Below are positions 14,649 through 16,455 of a DNA stretch of 16,455 bases, piece after piece. The notes under the pieces are model-generated. The model saw only the letters and a list, made by a program, of their open reading frames with translations, did no database searches and was not told where the DNA came from. The translations under genes and the position numbers were made by a program. Each line of letters starts with the position of its first letter. Position 1 is the stretch's first letter. The DNA is from JACMOY01 sp038322575 (GTDB lineage Bacteria; Actinomycetota; Actinomycetes; Actinomycetales; Angustibacteraceae). Where the stretch lies: positions 1 to 16,455 of the forward strand of contig JBBQGB010000067.1 of the NCBI GenBank assembly GCA_038322575.1, given 5' to 3'.

Positions 14649-15737
14649 ATGGCAAGTCCGATAAGGGTGGACTCCGGCGATCCGAAGACGTCTGCTGTCA
14701 CGGCCACGCACACTGCCGCGGGGGACGCGGTGTCCGGTCACAGTGATGCCGGAAACGGTGTGCACGGCGTTAGCGTCACTTCCTTCGGGGTGCTGGGAGA
14801 GTCGAAGAGCGGCCGTGGGGTGGTTGCGCTCAGCGATACCGACTACGCCCTGCGTGCGGCTAGCCGGACGATGCCAGGGATCCGGGCCAGCTCCGAGTTG
14901 GGCACGGCCATCGAGGGGTGGGCCAAGGGCAGCCAGGTCGGCGTGGTCGGCCTCAGCGACGGCCCTGGGGTCGGGATCGCCGGCCGCAGCAATGCCGGCA
15001 CCGGAGCGGCCGGTAACAGCACGAACGGTACGGGCGTGCACGGGGTCAACGAAGCGGGCAACGGTGACGGTGTCGTTGGCCAGGGTCGGCGCGGGGTGGT
15101 CGGCCTGAGCAAGGACTTCCAAGGCGTGTTCGGGCACAGCGAGAGCAACGCCGGGGTCGTCGGGGAGAGCCAGACGATGGATGGGGTGTGGGGTATCAGC
15201 CACAACCCGCAGGCAGCCGGGGTCTCGGGTCACAATCCGAACGGCCTGGCGGGGTTCTTCGACGGCAACGTCATCGTTACCGGTGACCTGATGCTCTCTG
15301 GCGCCGACTACGCGGAGAACTTCGATCTTGCCGGCGACGCCGGCGGAGGGGTGGACACGCTGGACCGGGTCGAGCCAGGCAGTGTGATGGTGCTCGACGA
15401 GTCTGGTGGTTTGCGGCTGAGCGAGCACGAGTACGACACCCGGGTAGTCGGTGTGGTTTCGGGGGCCGGCCGCTACGCGCCCGGCGTCATCCTGGACGCG
15501 GCCCACGACGTCGACCAGAGCGGGCGGGTGCCGTTGGCCCTGATGGGTAAGGTCTTCTGTTGGGTGGATGCCACCGCTGACCCGATCAGGGTCGGCGACT
15601 TGCTCACGACCTCGTCCGTTGCCGGGCACGCGATGAAGGCCAGCGACCCGGCCCGCATCACCGGCGCGGTGATCGGCAAGGCCCTGCAGCAATGCAGCGG
15701 GGTCGCGCTCATCCCGATCCTGGTCACGCTGCAGTAG
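14649..15737 (+). CDS. GVxG-repeat (beta-solenoid-like) protein with conserved C-terminal domain
   Basis: The 362-residue protein has a repeat region (about 20-198) built from irregular units of the type GVxGxS, for example GVHGVS, GVLGES, GVVGLS, GVFGHS, GVVGES and GVWGIS. It ends in GLAGFFDGNVIVTGDL (from G199), a junction also seen in phage-tail-like and surface repeat proteins. The C-terminal domain (about 217-362) contains GADYAENFDL, SVMVLDESGGLRLSE, YDTRVVGVVSG, VPLALMGKVFCWVDA, IRVGDLLTTSSVAGHAMKA and GAVIGKALQ. This resembles C-terminal domains of fibre-like proteins, some of which are annotated as peptidase G2/autoproteolytic; I see no proof of catalysis. No signal peptide or TM helix is visible. 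Codon use is less GC-biased than in the upstream operon. Its stop overlaps the start of a metzincin-like gene by 1 nt. The function is unknown. Confidence 0.88.
   Translation: MASPIRVDSGDPKTSAVTATHTAAGDAVSGHSDAGNGVHGVSVTSFGVLGESKSGRGVVALSDTDYALRAASRTMPGIRASSELGTAIEGWAKGSQVGVVGLSDGPGVGIAGRSNAGTGAAGNSTNGTGVHGVNEAGNGDGVVGQGRRGVVGLSKDFQGVFGHSESNAGVVGESQTMDGVWGISHNPQAAGVSGHNPNGLAGFFDGNVIVTGDLMLSGADYAENFDLAGDAGGGVDTLDRVEPGSVMVLDESGGLRLSEHEYDTRVVGVVSGAGRYAPGVILDAAHDVDQSGRVPLALMGKVFCWVDATADPIRVGDLLTTSSVAGHAMKASDPARITGAVIGKALQQCSGVALIPILVTLQ
14736..15245 (+). repeat. Degenerate GVxG/S coding repeats
   Basis: Roughly a dozen degenerate units encoding Gly-Val/Ile-x-Gly-x-Ser/Asn, spaced mostly 10-20 codons apart, fill this part of the repeat-protein gene. 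They are protein-level repeats and are diverged in DNA, so they are not a recent tandem expansion. Confidence 0.6.
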
Positions 15738-16455
15738 TGGCCACGCTGAGACAGGCGGTCGAGCGTCAGCGCGAGGCCGGGGTCCTTCCCAAGGGAAAGC
15801 CGGTTGGGCTGCGGTCGCTGAACCAGCAGTTCACGCCCCAACCGTCGGGTTCGCTACGCGGGCTGCTGGCCGGGATGGACGTCAGCGAGAAGAAGCCATG
15901 GGCGATCATCCTGTGCCGGTTGCAGGGCGAGCCGGTGAACCCGGCCCGGGAGGATCCGATCGCCTCCTTCTACCGGGAGATCTTCACCCCGGGCACCGAC
16001 GGCCTGGTCGAGTTCTGGCGGGATGCCTCGCTCGGGGCCGTCGACATCCGTGGGACCAGGGTGTTCGACTGGGTGAGCGTGAAGATCCCGCGCAGCCGTG
16101 CCGGCGGGTCCAGCGTCACCACCCCGCCTGGTCCAGGTCGTTCTGGCCTGGTCGATGCTGCTATCCAAGCTGTACGGGACGCCGGTGGCGACGCGGAAAC
16201 CGGGTTCCATAGCCAGATCGCGGTCTACGTCGAGAACTGGTCCGAGGACGGGAAGATCCAGACGGGTGACTGGGCGACCTGGGCCCCGTTCTGGCTCGAC
16301 GGGAGCGCCGACGCGCGGGGCAAGGTCACCCTCACGCCCCCGCATGTCGGTGACATCACCGCCCACGAGATGGGCCATGGGTTCGCCATGCAGCACGACG
16401 TGAGCGCCGACTTCCAGACCCACTACGCCGACCCGTGCTGCATCATGAGCCAGGC
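15737..16455 (+). CDS. Metzincin-like zinc metalloprotease (3' end outside window)
   Basis: The frame from the GTG at 15737 stays open for 239 codons to the right edge, so the gene is truncated by the window. The zinc-binding motif HEMGHGFAMQHD (H210, E211, H214, H220) is a full metzincin-type HExxHxxxxxHD. A C-C-I-M-S stretch (C234-S238) about 14 residues later fits the Met-turn. The N-terminal half contains KPWAIILCRLQGEP, a FYREIFTPGTDGLVEFWRDA block and AVDIRGTRVFDW, which resemble the pre-catalytic region of M6/immune-inhibitor-type secreted peptidases. No signal peptide is present at this start, and later ATG choices do not create one. The GTG overlaps the TAG of the repeat-protein gene by 1 nt, suggesting coupled expression. 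The substrate is unknown. Confidence 0.87.
   Translation, partial: MATLRQAVERQREAGVLPKGKPVGLRSLNQQFTPQPSGSLRGLLAGMDVSEKKPWAIILCRLQGEPVNPAREDPIASFYREIFTPGTDGLVEFWRDASLGAVDIRGTRVFDWVSVKIPRSRAGGSSVTTPPGPGRSGLVDAAIQAVRDAGGDAETGFHSQIAVYVENWSEDGKIQTGDWATWAPFWLDGSADARGKVTLTPPHVGDITAHEMGHGFAMQHDVSADFQTHYADPCCIMSQ

Noticed and set aside
1..16455. CRISPR arrays, tRNA or rRNA genes, insertion sequences or attachment sites
   Set aside because: No regularly spaced direct repeats, cloverleaf-like sequences, transposase motifs or flanking inverted repeats were seen on either strand by eye.

Overview
The window is very GC-rich, uses GTG starts freely and chains its genes by 4-nt overlaps. It encodes a PknG/GlnH/GlnX module and has TANNNT-type promoters placed for leaderless starts. 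All of this points to a chromosomal segment of an actinomycete (Actinomycetota); I cannot name the genus from sequence alone.

Layout. (1) 1-156, minus strand: the N-terminus of a NuoB-like [4Fe-4S] subunit running off the left edge. (2) 157-236: a short divergent promoter region. (3) 237-2378: an MMPL/RND-type membrane transporter. (4) 2379-2595: a leader with a candidate promoter and a strong ribosome binding site. (5) 2596-14458: ten co-directional genes forming one apparent operon. In order they are TelA-family protein, a small conserved protein, a CbbX/SpoVK-type AAA+ ATPase, a GlnX-like four-TM receptor, a GlnH-like solute-binding lipoprotein, a helical protein of unknown function, a PknG-type kinase, a zinc-ribbon PP2C phosphatase, a VWA protein and a zinc-ribbon FHA protein. 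Seven of the nine junctions are NTGA overlaps; the other two are gaps of 20-21 nt. (6) 14459-14648: an intergenic region with hairpin and repeat signals. (7) 14649 to the right edge: two coupled genes of different character, a GVxG-repeat protein and a metzincin-like zinc protease that is cut by the window end.

How the operon probably works. In mycobacteria, GlnH (lipoprotein sensor) and GlnX (membrane receptor) pass an amino-acid signal to PknG, which phosphorylates the FHA protein GarA to control 2-oxoglutarate/glutamate flux. Here that trio sits inside a larger set with an opposing phosphatase, a phosphothreonine reader (FHA), a VWA scaffold, an AAA+ remodeler and TelA. There are no transporter permease or ATPase genes, so GlnH is more likely a sensor than a transport subunit. 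PknG, the phosphatase and the FHA protein all carry small Cys4-type zinc ribbons, which suggests a shared docking or assembly mode (inference). The combination resembles the TelA/VWA/PP2C/kinase sets described around Ter stress systems. The most promising object in the window is this GlnXH-PknG signalling complex with its uncharacterised partners at 3870-4439 and 8042-9175. The second is the repeat-protein/metzincin pair at the right end.
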